A stretch of DNA of 64,000 bases from Sympetrum striolatum (taxonomy: Eukaryota; Arthropoda; Insecta; Odonata; Libellulidae). A program made the position numbers and the translations under genes. Under the pieces are notes generated by a model, which made no database searches, was not told the DNA's origin, and saw only the letters and a program-made list of their open reading frames with translations. Shown here piece by piece: positions 1-9,065 of this stretch. Where the stretch lies: assembly GCA_947579665.1 (NCBI GenBank), contig OX388345.1:74081454-74145453 (forward strand), read 5' to 3'. Position 1 is the first letter of the stretch. Each line of letters starts with the position of its first letter.

Positions 1-340
1 CCGTCAAATCACGCCGCTTTTCCGCATCGAGCAGAGCCAAATTTGCTCGCCGTCTGAGAAGAGTTTTTCGCGACGGCCACTTCACTGGGGAAATGCTTCC
101 AATTTCTCCTCCGTGGACGTGTTTTAGACTCTTCCCAGACGTTCCTCAGCTTTTGGAAACTCCGCCCAACGACCCTCTCCCGAATATCGATGTGACAATG
201 CAGGTGGAAAATACTGGAGTCCTCAGGTTTATGGAAGATGATTATGATTCTATTCGCTTGCTCGTCATCCGAAATATTTGTCATAATATTGAGACAATAA
301 GGGTCCACTTTGTTTCGAGCGTTATTGAACACCTTTACTA

Positions 341-369
341 GTAATAATAATAATAATAATAATAATAAT
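341..369. repeat. (TAA)n microsatellite
   Basis: About nine consecutive TAA/AAT triplets. They form the 3' tail of the minus-strand retro-fragment that follows, so the microsatellite was probably seeded by retrotransposition. Confidence 0.85.
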
Positions 370-560
370 GAAAGGAGTTTATTCAGAGTGAGATTGAGAC
401 TATAAAACCTCTTCTTACATCTAACCCATTCTTATGTTAGACACGAAAGAAATAATAGATTGCAAAAGTGCACAGAAGAAGACTACTTTGTGGATTTAAA
501 CAACCTAAGTTAGGATGCACCTGTGGATCGAAACTGCTTTAATTCAAACTGTACGTAATT
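345..560 (-). mobile_element. 5'-truncated retro-tail family, copy 1, with (TAA)n tail
   Basis: Read on the minus strand, this segment runs through a GGGTTAGATGTAAGAAG motif, an AATAAA-like stretch and then a run of ATT triplets (TAA triplets at 341-369 on the plus strand). The same order of blocks is seen at 3625-3857 (+) and 4650-4905 (-), and in shorter copies at 17074-17146 (+) and 39521-39590 (-). Copies share the 3' end and differ in how far they extend 5', and each ends in an A/T-rich simple tail. That is the pattern left by target-primed reverse transcription, so this is a LINE or SINE 3' end. No coding part is visible and I cannot name the family. Confidence 0.6.
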
Positions 561-1880
561 GATTACATCTCTTAGAGACGCTTTGGTGTTACAATATTGT
601 TATATCGATTGGAGTTGCAAGACCATAGAGAATGGATTCCTTACTCTATGATAAGAAACAAAACATTTTGCAGTATTTTCATAAATGCTTCGAACAATAT
701 TATTAGATGGTTTGCTCTCAACTTCGGATGGCCGTACGTAAGATGGTTTGTTCAGCATCATTATTGTTCTAATAGGATATCATGAGCAGTTTTTTATCTC
801 TCTAAAATTTCGCTGTTAAATTCCTTTTAGATGCAGTATTTGTAATGATTGCAGCTGAATAATATTCATTCATAAACTAATCTCGAAATTTTTTCCCCTG
901 TCATCAAGTTGAATCGGAAGTTTCCGAGACCCAGATTTTGAATTACCTTAGAAATTCCAATATTAACGATACAGTTCGATTCAGGCTCGTAGCAATGGAA
1001 TAAGACAGTTGAAACACTGAAGCTCTCCTGTAAAGAAATTTTCTCCGGGTAATACGTTCCCACATCTTCAAACATGCATATTATGGATCACTTAGTTGAT
1101 TCTGCGTGTTTTTCTTTCTATAGTACTGAATGGATATGGAGTACTATATTTTTCCCTCCTTATGAAACACAAATTATTAAGCAGTAAATTAATTGTCAAT
1201 GTTTGTACAGGAGCCTTTATCTATAAAGTTTTAGCTTCTCTACCTTTCCATCCAGGAGAAACATATTCGGCAATTATCATCAGTTTTTCCATTTCACTCA
1301 TGTCTTAACTCCCCAAATATACATATTATAAAATTTTTCATACTCTTCTTTGACGAATGTAGTTTTCATGCCAAGCTGAGACGTTCGGCATCCAGTTGTC
1401 AGGCATTCCTCCAAACACTTGTTGCTACACGTGCGTCCGCCTTTTCCTTATTGCTGTGAGGTTATATTGAACAAGTCAAAGGTAGAAAATGTGATATGAT
1501 ACGCGGAACGTGTATCAGTTGGTCCAAAAAATGCTGGCCGATATTCTTGTCCGCTTAAGTGAGCCAATTTCTGGCCTTTTTCCCGTTCTTTCTTCTCTTA
1601 ATGTCTTGCATTATCTCCGTTTTTGTATCCCTTGACACTAAATGTGAGATTATTCCTATACTTCGATCTCTTGATTTTCCAAAAACGACTGATTTCTCTA
1701 CATGCATCTTCCTTCTGTCTTGTTTGAAGAACGATGCTTTTATTCATAGAAATGTGTCTCTTCCTTAGCGTTATGTATGTGGCGTCATTATATGTAAATG
1801 CACGCCAATACATCTTCTCAACTGAATGAAATATGAATAAATGATGAAGAAAGCAAGGGAGATATTAATGCGAACGTAAT
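561..1880. other. no supported gene
   Basis: AT-rich sequence with only short frames under 75 codons and no recognisable domain or repeat. I see nothing that can be annotated. Confidence 0.6.
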
Positions 1881-1884
1881 AAAC

Positions 1885-2039
1885 GACACGGAATCAGGCG
1901 TAACTTTGTGGTAGTTATTAATTATATCAAAATCCATATTGAGGAAACTTTTACTAAACCACAGAAAAGTTGATTTGTCCATAATTACAACACAATTGCC
2001 TTTGTCCGCTTTTGAATCACAAGGTTGGCGGAATACCAC
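1885..2039 (-). pseudogene. Penelope-like element reverse transcriptase fragment
   Basis: The minus-strand translation contains SKADKGNCVVIMDKSTF, followed about 20 residues later by NNYHKVTPD. An ADKGN-VV-MDK block followed by a Y-K-DP-type block is the conserved N-terminal part of Penelope-like (PLE) reverse transcriptases. Just upstream, another frame reads NLVIQK and runs straight into ADKGN if one base is shifted, so a frameshift interrupts it. The rest of the reverse transcriptase (palm, catalytic aspartates) and the GIY-YIG endonuclease are absent here. A separate PLE endonuclease remnant lies at 51800-52003. The fragment overlaps the 43-bp inverted repeat at 1928-2082, so it sits in a rearranged insertion. 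The PLE assignment rests on motif recognition only. Confidence 0.65.
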
Positions 2040-2082
2040 ACTTTTCTGTGGTTTAGTAAAAGTTTCCTCAATATGGATTTTG
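1928..2082. repeat. perfect 43-bp inverted repeat around PLE fragment
   Basis: Bases 1928-1970 and 2040-2082 are exact reverse complements over 43 positions, separated by a 69-bp loop. The left arm is part of the PLE coding fragment read on the minus strand. The right arm is an inverted duplicate of it placed upstream of the ADKGN block. Zero mismatches against otherwise decayed surroundings suggests a recent event or a fold-back artefact of sequencing. Inverted partial copies at 5' ends are also known from twin-priming of retroelements. Confidence 0.9.
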
Positions 2083-3624
2083 CGAACGTAATAATTTACA
2101 CGTCACAGTTGTACATAACAAATTAAGACTTGCGGTAAAAATTCAAAATATATTAATTATTGCTACCAAAAGATTAAACTTTAAATGCCCCTCAAGTAAT
2201 GGTAAACAAAATCCACGTCTCCCCCATGGAATAGATTCTATACTTAAGCAGAAAGTTAATTAATTAGCTGGAGAAATAACCTACATATGAGAAATATATC
2301 ATGAAATCATGTCTGTTTTAAGAATGCGTATGAGTGAGTGCATTTTTACGGTACTAAAACTTTTGCCGAGATTTATTATAAGCTGTGCGATGCCTTAGTC
2401 AGATTCTTTCCCTCCAAAATTTACGGTCATACGCAAGTTTTCGCAGGGTGAACATGCGAATCGAATAAATAATTCTCTCGGGTAACAGCTAATGCTGATC
2501 TTTTATGATTATGCGAAAGTTCGAAATAATTTACTCGATTTTCTTGTGACAACGATGAAAGGATTAGTTGACTTTAGAGAAGAAGTCGGTTGGTCCATCC
2601 TGAATCGTCAGTATAGAAAGATAACGTGATTTCTAATTAGCTATCTTTCGATTGGCTATCCGATTTGCTTGCGTCTTCAAATAACCCATGTACCCTGAGG
2701 CCCTCTTCTGCTGGAGTCCTCAAATATTTCATTGTGAACTTGCTAAAAATAAAGTGAGTTAACAAATCAAACAAAGATTAACTATCCACAAAAAATTTCT
2801 AATCGCTTCTTATATTGAGCATTTTTGCGATGAGAATATATTTTTCCTTTTTATTCGCAGTAGTAAAACATTTGATTTCGTGCAAATGAAAGTGACGGAT
2901 GGTCGTCACGACTTCATTGTTCATCGATACATTTCCATTTGTTAGACTCCGTGACCTTTTATCTGAATATCTTAATATCATGTTTCATAGTTAAATTGCA
3001 ACCTCCAGTATACTAAATGAATATTTTCCTTCGCATTAAGATGAGATTTCACAAAACTGTCAGCAGAAGCGGCCTATTTCCTAAGTCATCTTTAGAACTG
3101 TTTTCACACACGAAGACGGCTTTTATATGAAGTAAAACAGACTTAATTTGAAGCTGAAATATAGCATTCCCTCGGTATGTAATTAATTGGTTGTAAGGCA
3201 AGGCTTCAGACTCCGGTAAAAGCTCTTCTCTTCCATTGTTCTTGCTGTTGACTTGTATTAATTTCTTGCAGTATGAATGAAACAATTTTCTAAGGAGTTG
3301 ACTGAGGTGAAATTTTGTACAGCGATAAGCAGATTATGGAAATTAAACATTTCAACCAAAATTTATTCTCCAAATCACAAATTCTTGCGTAGAGGTTTTG
3401 ACACAGATTTAAAAGTTAAGGACAGGCAAGGGTACACTAAATCCTACCAGCGAATTTAGTAAGAAAAGAAGATAAAATTGAGATTTTCGCTTACTTATTT
3501 TTAAACACATAATCATTCACAACTGCCGGGACTAACTGCTTTTGTAGAATTTTTGTATGATATTATTGGTTTGTCTTACACATTTCATTTAATCCCGTTT
3601 CATCACTAAATTTAGTTTCCTGTC
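2083..3624. other. no supported gene
   Basis: AT-rich, with no frame longer than about 80 codons, no recognised protein similarity and no obvious repeat. Confidence 0.55.
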
Positions 3625-3857
3625 TGGAGGTTTCGCAGGTCTTCAATACCCTCCTTCTTGAGGGTGTTTTCCTGCAGTGGACATTCTTTCCTAAGCTCTT
3701 AGCTCAGGTTTTTTTTAATCATCAAAGTAGTCTTCTTCTGTGTACTATTTTCAAGCCATCTCTTCATTTCATATCTAACATGAGGATGGGTTAGATGTAA
3801 GAAGAGACTATAGTCTCAGTATAGCCCGAATATAGTCTTTTTTCATTATTATTATAG
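3625..3857 (+). mobile_element. retro-tail family, copy 2
   Basis: Begins with a GGTTTCGCAGG block, then a C-rich CCTCCTTCTTG block and GTGTTTTC, then CAAAGTAGTCTTCTTCTGTG, then GGGTTAGATGTAAGAAG, and ends in ATT repeats. The first blocks match the minus strand of 4650-4905 and the later blocks match copy 1 at 345-560, so this copy links the two. No reading frame is preserved. It is probably the 3' untranslated end of a LINE or a SINE body. Confidence 0.6.
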
Positions 3858-4649
3858 GATATATATGTGATATTCTGCATAAGCTTACCAAATTTTTCTT
3901 TCGTATTAATTTTGCATAAATTATATTTTCCAAGTTCCTCCTTGATGTTTTATACCATAAAAATTGGAAATTATATGAACAGTCCAGTGAAATCACAAGA
4001 TATAACATTTACATCATATCAGGAACCGTGGAAAATCTTACTCGATAAGACATATTGAGAAAAGTAAATGCTAGGTAACTCAAGGTAATTTGGGGTTCAT
4101 CTATGAATTACGTGTGACATGACATTTTCAAGTATTTTTGTTAGTTGGTGAACTGTGTTTTTGCCTTAAGTGCCTAAGGTTCTGTATTGTCTATGTAAGG
4201 ATTCTCGTGAATTGGAGGTGTTAGTTTATTAAGTCACATAGAGAGATACAATTCCTTCAAAAGAATGACAAATAGGAGACTTAACTGAAAACACGAGAGA
4301 AATACTGCACACAGTAGATCCGAGAAACGTCAAATTAACGGTATGAAATCCCCCTTTTCGTGGAGGAAAGAGGGTAGAGCAATAGGTTCGGGCGCCAAAG
4401 ATTTTCGGCAGAATAAAAGACGAGGTTAAGGTCGCCCCATAAAGGAATGTCTCTTGTTTGCCAGGGTCGTAATCTCGAAAAAGAAATCCTCGAGAGACAG
4501 CTTTGACCGGGAATGGCGCCAATTCGTCTTCGGGCAGAACCGATACAACGGCCCTACCTGGCGAAAAGTGGACGCCGGGGAAAGAAAGTTCATGACCAAA
4601 CGAAAAGTTTTTAGAAGTCGAATTCGTATTGGCTGCAGTAGTATTTTTC

Positions 4650-4905
4650 GCAAGCCTTGTTATAATAATAATAAAACGTCTTTTATTAGGGCGAGACTGA
4701 ATGACTTTTAAATCCCTTCTTACATCTAACCCTTCGTCATATAACTGTTAAAGAACAGTTGCTTGGAAAAATTACACAGATGAAAATTACATTGCGGGTT
4801 TAAAAACCTAAGGTTTACCTTGGGAAAAATATACACCGCAGCAAGAAAACACTCGCAAGAAGGGGGGTGTGAAAAACCTGCGAAACCTGCTGATAGTTTA
4901 AACTC
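4650..4905 (-). mobile_element. retro-tail family, copy 3
   Basis: Minus strand: GGTTTCGCAGG, a C-rich block, GTGTTTTCTTGC, a GGTTTTTAAACCC palindrome-like block, GGGTTAGATGTAAGAAG, then AATAAAAG and a TTATT run. This is among the longest copies in the window and matches copy 2 through its whole length. It lies about 35 bp from the foldback at 4940. Confidence 0.6.
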
Positions 4906-5136
4906 AAGGTGTTCTGGCCTAATATTGTGGAACGTCATCTAAAATAATTCAAAAGCGACTTCGTATTTTCCACAAATTTATTTTAGAAACAACCGGTTTC
5001 GATCATGACAGCCCAGGTCATCACCTTAAGATGACGTTTCTAAAATAATTTTGTGGAAAATATGAAGCACGCTTTTCAATTATTTTACTGACATTTAGGT
5101 AAATTCTCATGGGAAAGCAGGTTAAGAGAGAACTGA
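4906..5136. repeat. foldback element with long arms (arms 4940-5087)
   Basis: The segment from 4940 (TAAAATAATTCAAAAGCG) is mirrored at 5087 as its reverse complement with few mismatches, including CCACAAA(A)TTTATTTTAGAAAC arms close to the centre. Each arm is about 50 bp. The centre, read on the minus strand, has GTGATGA, then about 17 bases, then GAAACCGG. That resembles the hammerhead-like cores at 47.3 kb and 51.65 kb, but with G where the hammerhead consensus has C. The flanks from 4906 and to 5136 hold nothing else that I recognise. It lies directly upstream of the LINE. Confidence 0.7.
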
Positions 5137-7965
5137 AAGGCAAACAAGACAATACAAATACTTATTCACATAAATAAGTCAATATCAATTGTTTGCGAAA
5201 GAAAAATATCAATTGCGATAGTTAACTGTAGGAGTGTTAAAAATAAAGTATCCGATTTGGAGCATCTTATTCGTAGCCACGACACCGATATTTTTATAGG
5301 TACAGAAAGCTGGTTAAATGAGGATATAAGCGATAATGAAATATTTCCAAAGGATTACACTATTTATCGCCGGGATCGTAGGGAAAAGACAGGTGGCGGT
5401 GTTTTTATTGCGGTTAAATCATCTCTCCAGAGCAAGCCGAGGACTTTGAGTGATAGCGATATAGAAAGCGTCTGGTGCACAATAAGCCAACAGAACAAGC
5501 CGAACATAAATGTATGTGCGTTTTACCGACCACCGAACTCTTCTCGACAGGTTTTGCGACATCTTAACGATGAAATAAATTTCTACACGAGTAAGAACAA
5601 CCAGAGTATAACTATAATCGGGGGGGATTTTAATCTTCCAGACATCGACTGGAATAATCATAGCATAAAGAAAAGGGCCCGGGATGTCGACTCATGTAAA
5701 AAGTTATTAAATTTACTTCAGAAAAACTCACTAAGTCAAGCAGTAAAATCGCCAACCAGGGGTGACAATATACTCGATCTCCTTTTAATTAACTTTCCTG
5801 AGCGCATAGAGAACATTTCGATTGAAGAAGGTCTTGGAGACCACAAAGGCGTTTTTGCAGATATCGAGATAAACCTTAGCAAGTATAAGAAACCCAAACG
5901 CAAAATTTATCTCTATTCCAAAGCCAAATTCGAGGAATTTAACGTAAAACTAACTACCGATTTTAATTCATTTAAGTCGCGCGTAAGCAACAACAACACT
6001 GAGGATACATGGAAATCATTCGTGGAGATAATGCATAAATACATAGATTTGTATATACCTTCGAAATACTCTAAAAATGATTGCGAGCCCAGATGGTACG
6101 ATAAAGAGGTTAGAAGGGCTCTCCGCAAACAAAGAGATTTGCACGGAAAAGTAAAGGCTTTTAAGGGAATAGATCAGCTTGTTCCAAATCCACCACGATC
6201 ACTATTACTAGAAACGCACAAGAAAGCAAAATGCGACACCAAGCGAGCTATGCGTAACGCCCACAGCAACTTTAAAAAGAAAATACTTGGGGAATGTTTA
6301 GAGGAAGACCCTAAAGCTTTCTGGTCCTACGTTAGAGAGGTACAGGGAAAGATACAAACAGTGAGCTCGATAAGGGATATCGAAGGTAACATTACTTGCG
6401 ATTCGAAGAGGAAAGCGAATATTCTAAACGAATTTTACCAAAGCGTATTCACATCAGATTGTAACATAGAGATCCTCCCTAAGGTTAATATACTGGATTC
6501 CATGCCAAATATAACTTTTACGACAGACGGTATAGTTAAAATATTACGCAAAATTAAGCCAAATAAGTCGCCAGGGCCAGAAGGCATCCCAGCAAGAGTG
6601 CTTAAAGAACTGGCAGAAAGCGTCGCCCCTTATCTCAAAATTATATTTTGTAAATCGATAAATGAAGGTAGGGTCCCATCCGATTGGAAATTAGCTAATA
6701 TTACTCCTGTTTACAAAAGCGGATTAAAGGAGGACCCAGGAAATTATAGACCTATATCATTAACTTCGCTGTCCGGAAAGGTAATGGAACATATCGTCGT
6801 AAGCTCACTCATGGGATTTTTAGATAGAAATGAATTCCTCGACGCAAACCAGCATGGTTTTCGTAAGTCCCGATCATGTGAAACCCAACTTGCTCTATTT
6901 GTACACGATATCTTAAAGTCCGCCGAAAGTAAAAAGCAAGTGGACGCTATTTTCCTAGATTTCAAAAAAGCATTCGATAGAGTCCCCCACTACAAACTAA
7001 TTTACAAACTAAAACTAGCGGGCATTAACAAGAAAGTAGTCGACTGGGTTAAGGATTTTCTCTACGAGAGGGAACAACAAGTTGTACTGGATGGCGTTAG
7101 CTCAAATAGAGTCAAAGTTACCTCTGGCGTACCTCAAGGCAGTGTAATTGGACCTCTTCTTTTCCTTATTTATATCAATGACTTGAGTGACGAGATAGTT
7201 AGTAATGTGAGGATATTTGCGGATGACTCGGTTATATATAGGGAAATAACAAACGAGGAAGACCGGACATCTCTCTCAAACGATTTAGTCCTCATCCAAA
7301 GGTGGTGCGAAAAATGGGAATTAGATATTAACGTAAGTAAATGCTCCGTAGTTAATTTCTTCGAAAAGAAAAAAATGCGTCCAAATCACCCATACAAAAT
7401 TAATGGAATTAGTATCAAAGTAGTAGATTCAGTTAAATATCTCGGGATCAACATTACTAATAACTTAAATTGGAGCACGCATATTCGAAAAATCTGCGGC
7501 AAAGCAAGTAAAAGGCTTGGCTTTGTAAAGCGTATTGTCGGTAAATGCGACGAAAAGGTGAGAGAGCGATGTTACTTTACCTTGGTCAGACCCCTTCTGG
7601 AATATGCGGCAAGTATATGGGATCCGGCGGATGAAACGTGTACTCGCGAACTCGAGAAAGTGCAGCGTAAAGCGGTTCGTTTTGTTAAGAAATGCTACGA
7701 TAAAAAAGCAAGCGTTACAAAAATGCTCTCAGACGTAGGTTGGGAATCCTTGAAAGAAAGGAGATTGGAAGCTAGGCTGCGATTGCTTAATAAATTCAGG
7801 GAAACTACATTTTCCAAAGATACAATCGGTATCATGCAACCCCCCTGCTACGTCGGTCGATCCGATAATGACCGTAAGTTAAGAGAAATAGATGCTAGGA
7901 CGAATCGTTTCAGAGATTCATTCTTTCCGCGAACAATACGTGACAATAATCGAATAAGGAAGTAA
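5137..7965 (+). CDS. LINE endonuclease-reverse transcriptase (ORF2)
   Basis: The frame is open from just after a TGA at 5134 to TAA at 7963, 942 codons with no internal stop. There is no in-frame ATG near the front; a TTG at 5257 is the first plausible near-cognate start, but it would cut into the endonuclease, whose first motif (NCRSVKNK) lies upstream of it. Counting from that TTG, APE-type endonuclease motifs follow: GTESWL near residue 15, GGDFNLPDIDW near 122 and GDHKG near 194. The reverse transcriptase follows: KSPGPEGIPARV near 437, GNYRPISLTS, NQHGFRKSRSCETQL, DFKKAFDRVPH, GVPQGSVIGPLL near 624 and the catalytic box FADD at 654-657. A C-terminal thumb-like region carries LEYAASIWDP. 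The product would nick target DNA and copy its RNA in the nucleus. All catalytic signatures are present, so decay is slight; translation would need an upstream or non-AUG start. Confidence 0.93.
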   Translation, partial: KANKTIQILIHINKSISIVCERKISIAIVNCRSVKNKVSDLEHLIRSHDTDIFIGTESWLNEDISDNEIFPKDYTIYRRDRREKTGGGVFIAVKSSLQSKPRTLSDSDIESVWCTISQQNKPNINVCAFYRPPNSSRQVLRHLNDEINFYTSKNNQSITIIGGDFNLPDIDWNNHSIKKRARDVDSCKKLLNLLQKNSLSQAVKSPTRGDNILDLLLINFPERIENISIEEGLGDHKGVFADIEINLSKYKKPKRKIYLYSKAKFEEFNVKLTTDFNSFKSRVSNNNTEDTWKSFVEIMHKYIDLYIPSKYSKNDCEPRWYDKEVRRALRKQRDLHGKVKAFKGIDQLVPNPPRSLLLETHKKAKCDTKRAMRNAHSNFKKKILGECLEEDPKAFWSYVREVQGKIQTVSSIRDIEGNITCDSKRKANILNEFYQSVFTSDCNIEILPKVNILDSMPNITFTTDGIVKILRKIKPNKSPGPEGIPARVLKELAESVAPYLKIIFCKSINEGRVPSDWKLANITPVYKSGLKEDPGNYRPISLTSLSGKVMEHIVVSSLMGFLDRNEFLDANQHGFRKSRSCETQLALFVHDILKSAESKKQVDAIFLDFKKAFDRVPHYKLIYKLKLAGINKKVVDWVKDFLYEREQQVVLDGVSSNRVKVTSGVPQGSVIGPLLFLIYINDLSDEIVSNVRIFADDSVIYREITNEEDRTSLSNDLVLIQRWCEKWELDINVSKCSVVNFFEKKKMRPNHPYKINGISIKVVDSVKYLGINITNNLNWSTHIRKICGKASKRLGFVKRIVGKCDEKVRERCYFTLVRPLLEYAASIWDPADETCTRELEKVQRKAVRFVKKCYDKKASVTKMLSDVGWESLKERRLEARLRLLNKFRETTFSKDTIGIMQPPCYVGRSDNDRKLREIDARTNRFRDSFFPRTIRDNNRIRK

Positions 7966-8017
7966 TTTAGATTCAACTGGTGTTTACACCCCCTGCCACA
8001 CGCCGAAAGGCGGCTTG

Positions 8018-8047
8018 TAGGGTATTAATGTAGATGTAGATGTAGAA
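8018..8047 (+). repeat. (TGTAGA)n LINE tail
   Basis: Three units of TGTAGA follow GGGTATTAATG at the 3' end of the LINE. The same end is recognisable in the truncated copies at 23.4 kb and 51.5 kb, so the hexamer tail is a property of the family. Confidence 0.85.
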
Positions 8048-8323
8048 TATAAACGGTGAAGATCATAGTGGAAAGCAAGTAATAATGTTACAAGAAAAAT
8101 AGCTACAAAACTAAAAAAGACAGTGGAGTAGTGGATATCAACGAGTTCAATAGTATAACCACTTTCGTCAATACTAACTTACTACTAATACTACCAAACT
8201 AGCAACTTACTAAAGATTAATAAAAATTTGTTGAGATAGCATTGGCGTATATCCGTGCAGTATTCAACCTGATGGCCGTTCGAACCCTTCTCTCTTACTC
8301 CATTAGTTAACGAAATTATAAAA
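8048..8323. other. spacer, nothing recognised
   Basis: AT-rich bases between the LINE tail and the SINE-like fragments. No feature seen. Confidence 0.6.
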
Positions 8324-8400
8324 GAGAGAATGAGACTGACTAGCAAGATGAGGAGTGAGGTAGTTTTCCCTTGCTTTCCTATCTGTACCAGAATACTAAT
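8324..8400 (+). mobile_element. SINE-like family, 5' module
   Basis: Contains GAATGAGACTGACTAGCAA followed by GATGAGGAGTGAGGTAGTTT and TTGCTTTCC, ending in CCAGAATAC. The GATGAGGAGTGAGGTAGTTT block recurs at 18826, 29860 and 31501, with a variant at 8571. No clear RNA polymerase III A box was found in this module, so the SINE label is provisional. Confidence 0.6.
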
Positions 8401-8552
8401 TTTGGAAGAGGTGGACATACGTTCGGCGATTGCTGCATGAATGGCATAATTAATAAAATTCGATAAGTAGAATGAATGCCACTATTCACTATCATTGATC
8501 TCGTAGTAGCTTATGATGGAAGGGGCGTTTTAAGACGTTATTTCTTTTTCAT

Positions 8553-8615
8553 GAGTCTTAATAGGCAAGATTAGGAGTGAGGTAGTTTTTTAACTGAGCC
8601 AGAACATTATAGTGG
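8553..8615 (+). mobile_element. SINE-like family, 5' module, short copy
   Basis: AGTCTTAATAGGCAAGATTA leads into GGAGTGAGGTAGTTTTTTAA and CTGAGCCAGAACATTATA. It is a shortened relative of the block at 8324 and lies only 150 bp from it, suggesting nested or tandem insertion. Confidence 0.55.
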
Positions 8616-8954
8616 TCGATATAAATTCAACATTTGGTTCATGAATAACTATATTCGTAGAATTCTTTTTCTTTCTTACGCCATCCCATTTTTCAACTTG
8701 TTTTCGTCGCTATTCTTTGTTTGTTTATATTTCAATCCTCGAAGCATTTTCAGAGAAAATTAATTTCTGATACATATGCCGAAAAATAAATCAACTTTTG
8801 AATTAAATTGATGGCAATCCCTGTAAAATATTTATTTTCTTCTTTGATTCCTAATTTTTACGACATTTTTATAAAATTCCCAAATCCCAATTTCAAATCT
8901 TATCATTAAAAATAATATTACTATTATCGAAAAAAAATCGATAAGAAGGCCAGA

Positions 8955-9065
8955 ATGAATACCATTTACCAGCATACTTGACCCCGAGGTAGCTTTAGCA
9001 CGGTTGAGACAAAAGTAAATGAAAGATACATTTTCCTCCATCCCGGACCAAAATACATTCATCTT
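8955..9065 (+). mobile_element. SINE-like family, 3' module
   Basis: GAGACAAAAGTAAATGAAAG followed by ATACATTTTCCTCCATCCCG matches the 3' modules at 31680-31740 and 32120-32180. It lies 340-600 bp after two 5' modules, in the same orientation, as expected of one eroded composite copy. Confidence 0.55.

Larger units (their letters stand above)
5137..8047 (+). mobile_element. CR1/L2-like non-LTR retrotransposon, near-intact ORF2
   Basis: The element comprises an endonuclease-reverse transcriptase frame (5137-7965), a short 3' UTR and a tail of TGTAGA repeats (about 8029-8047). There is no ORF1 upstream and the frame has no ATG near its beginning, so this is a 5'-truncated insertion that lost little coding sequence. 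The 3' UTR contains a small GC hairpin (CGCCGAAAGGCGG) just before the tail, a likely signal for the reverse transcriptase. Tail-only relatives occur at 23368-23420 and 51520-51564. Clade placement (CR1/L2 group, non-LTR with an APE-type endonuclease) is by motif recognition and could be refined by phylogeny. The exact 5' boundary and target duplication are not resolved. Confidence 0.9.

Noticed and set aside
9..341. Overlapping frames of 107 (-) and 82 (+) codons at the window start
   Set aside because: No domain recognised, both strands open, and the frame may run off the window edge. Not enough to call a gene.
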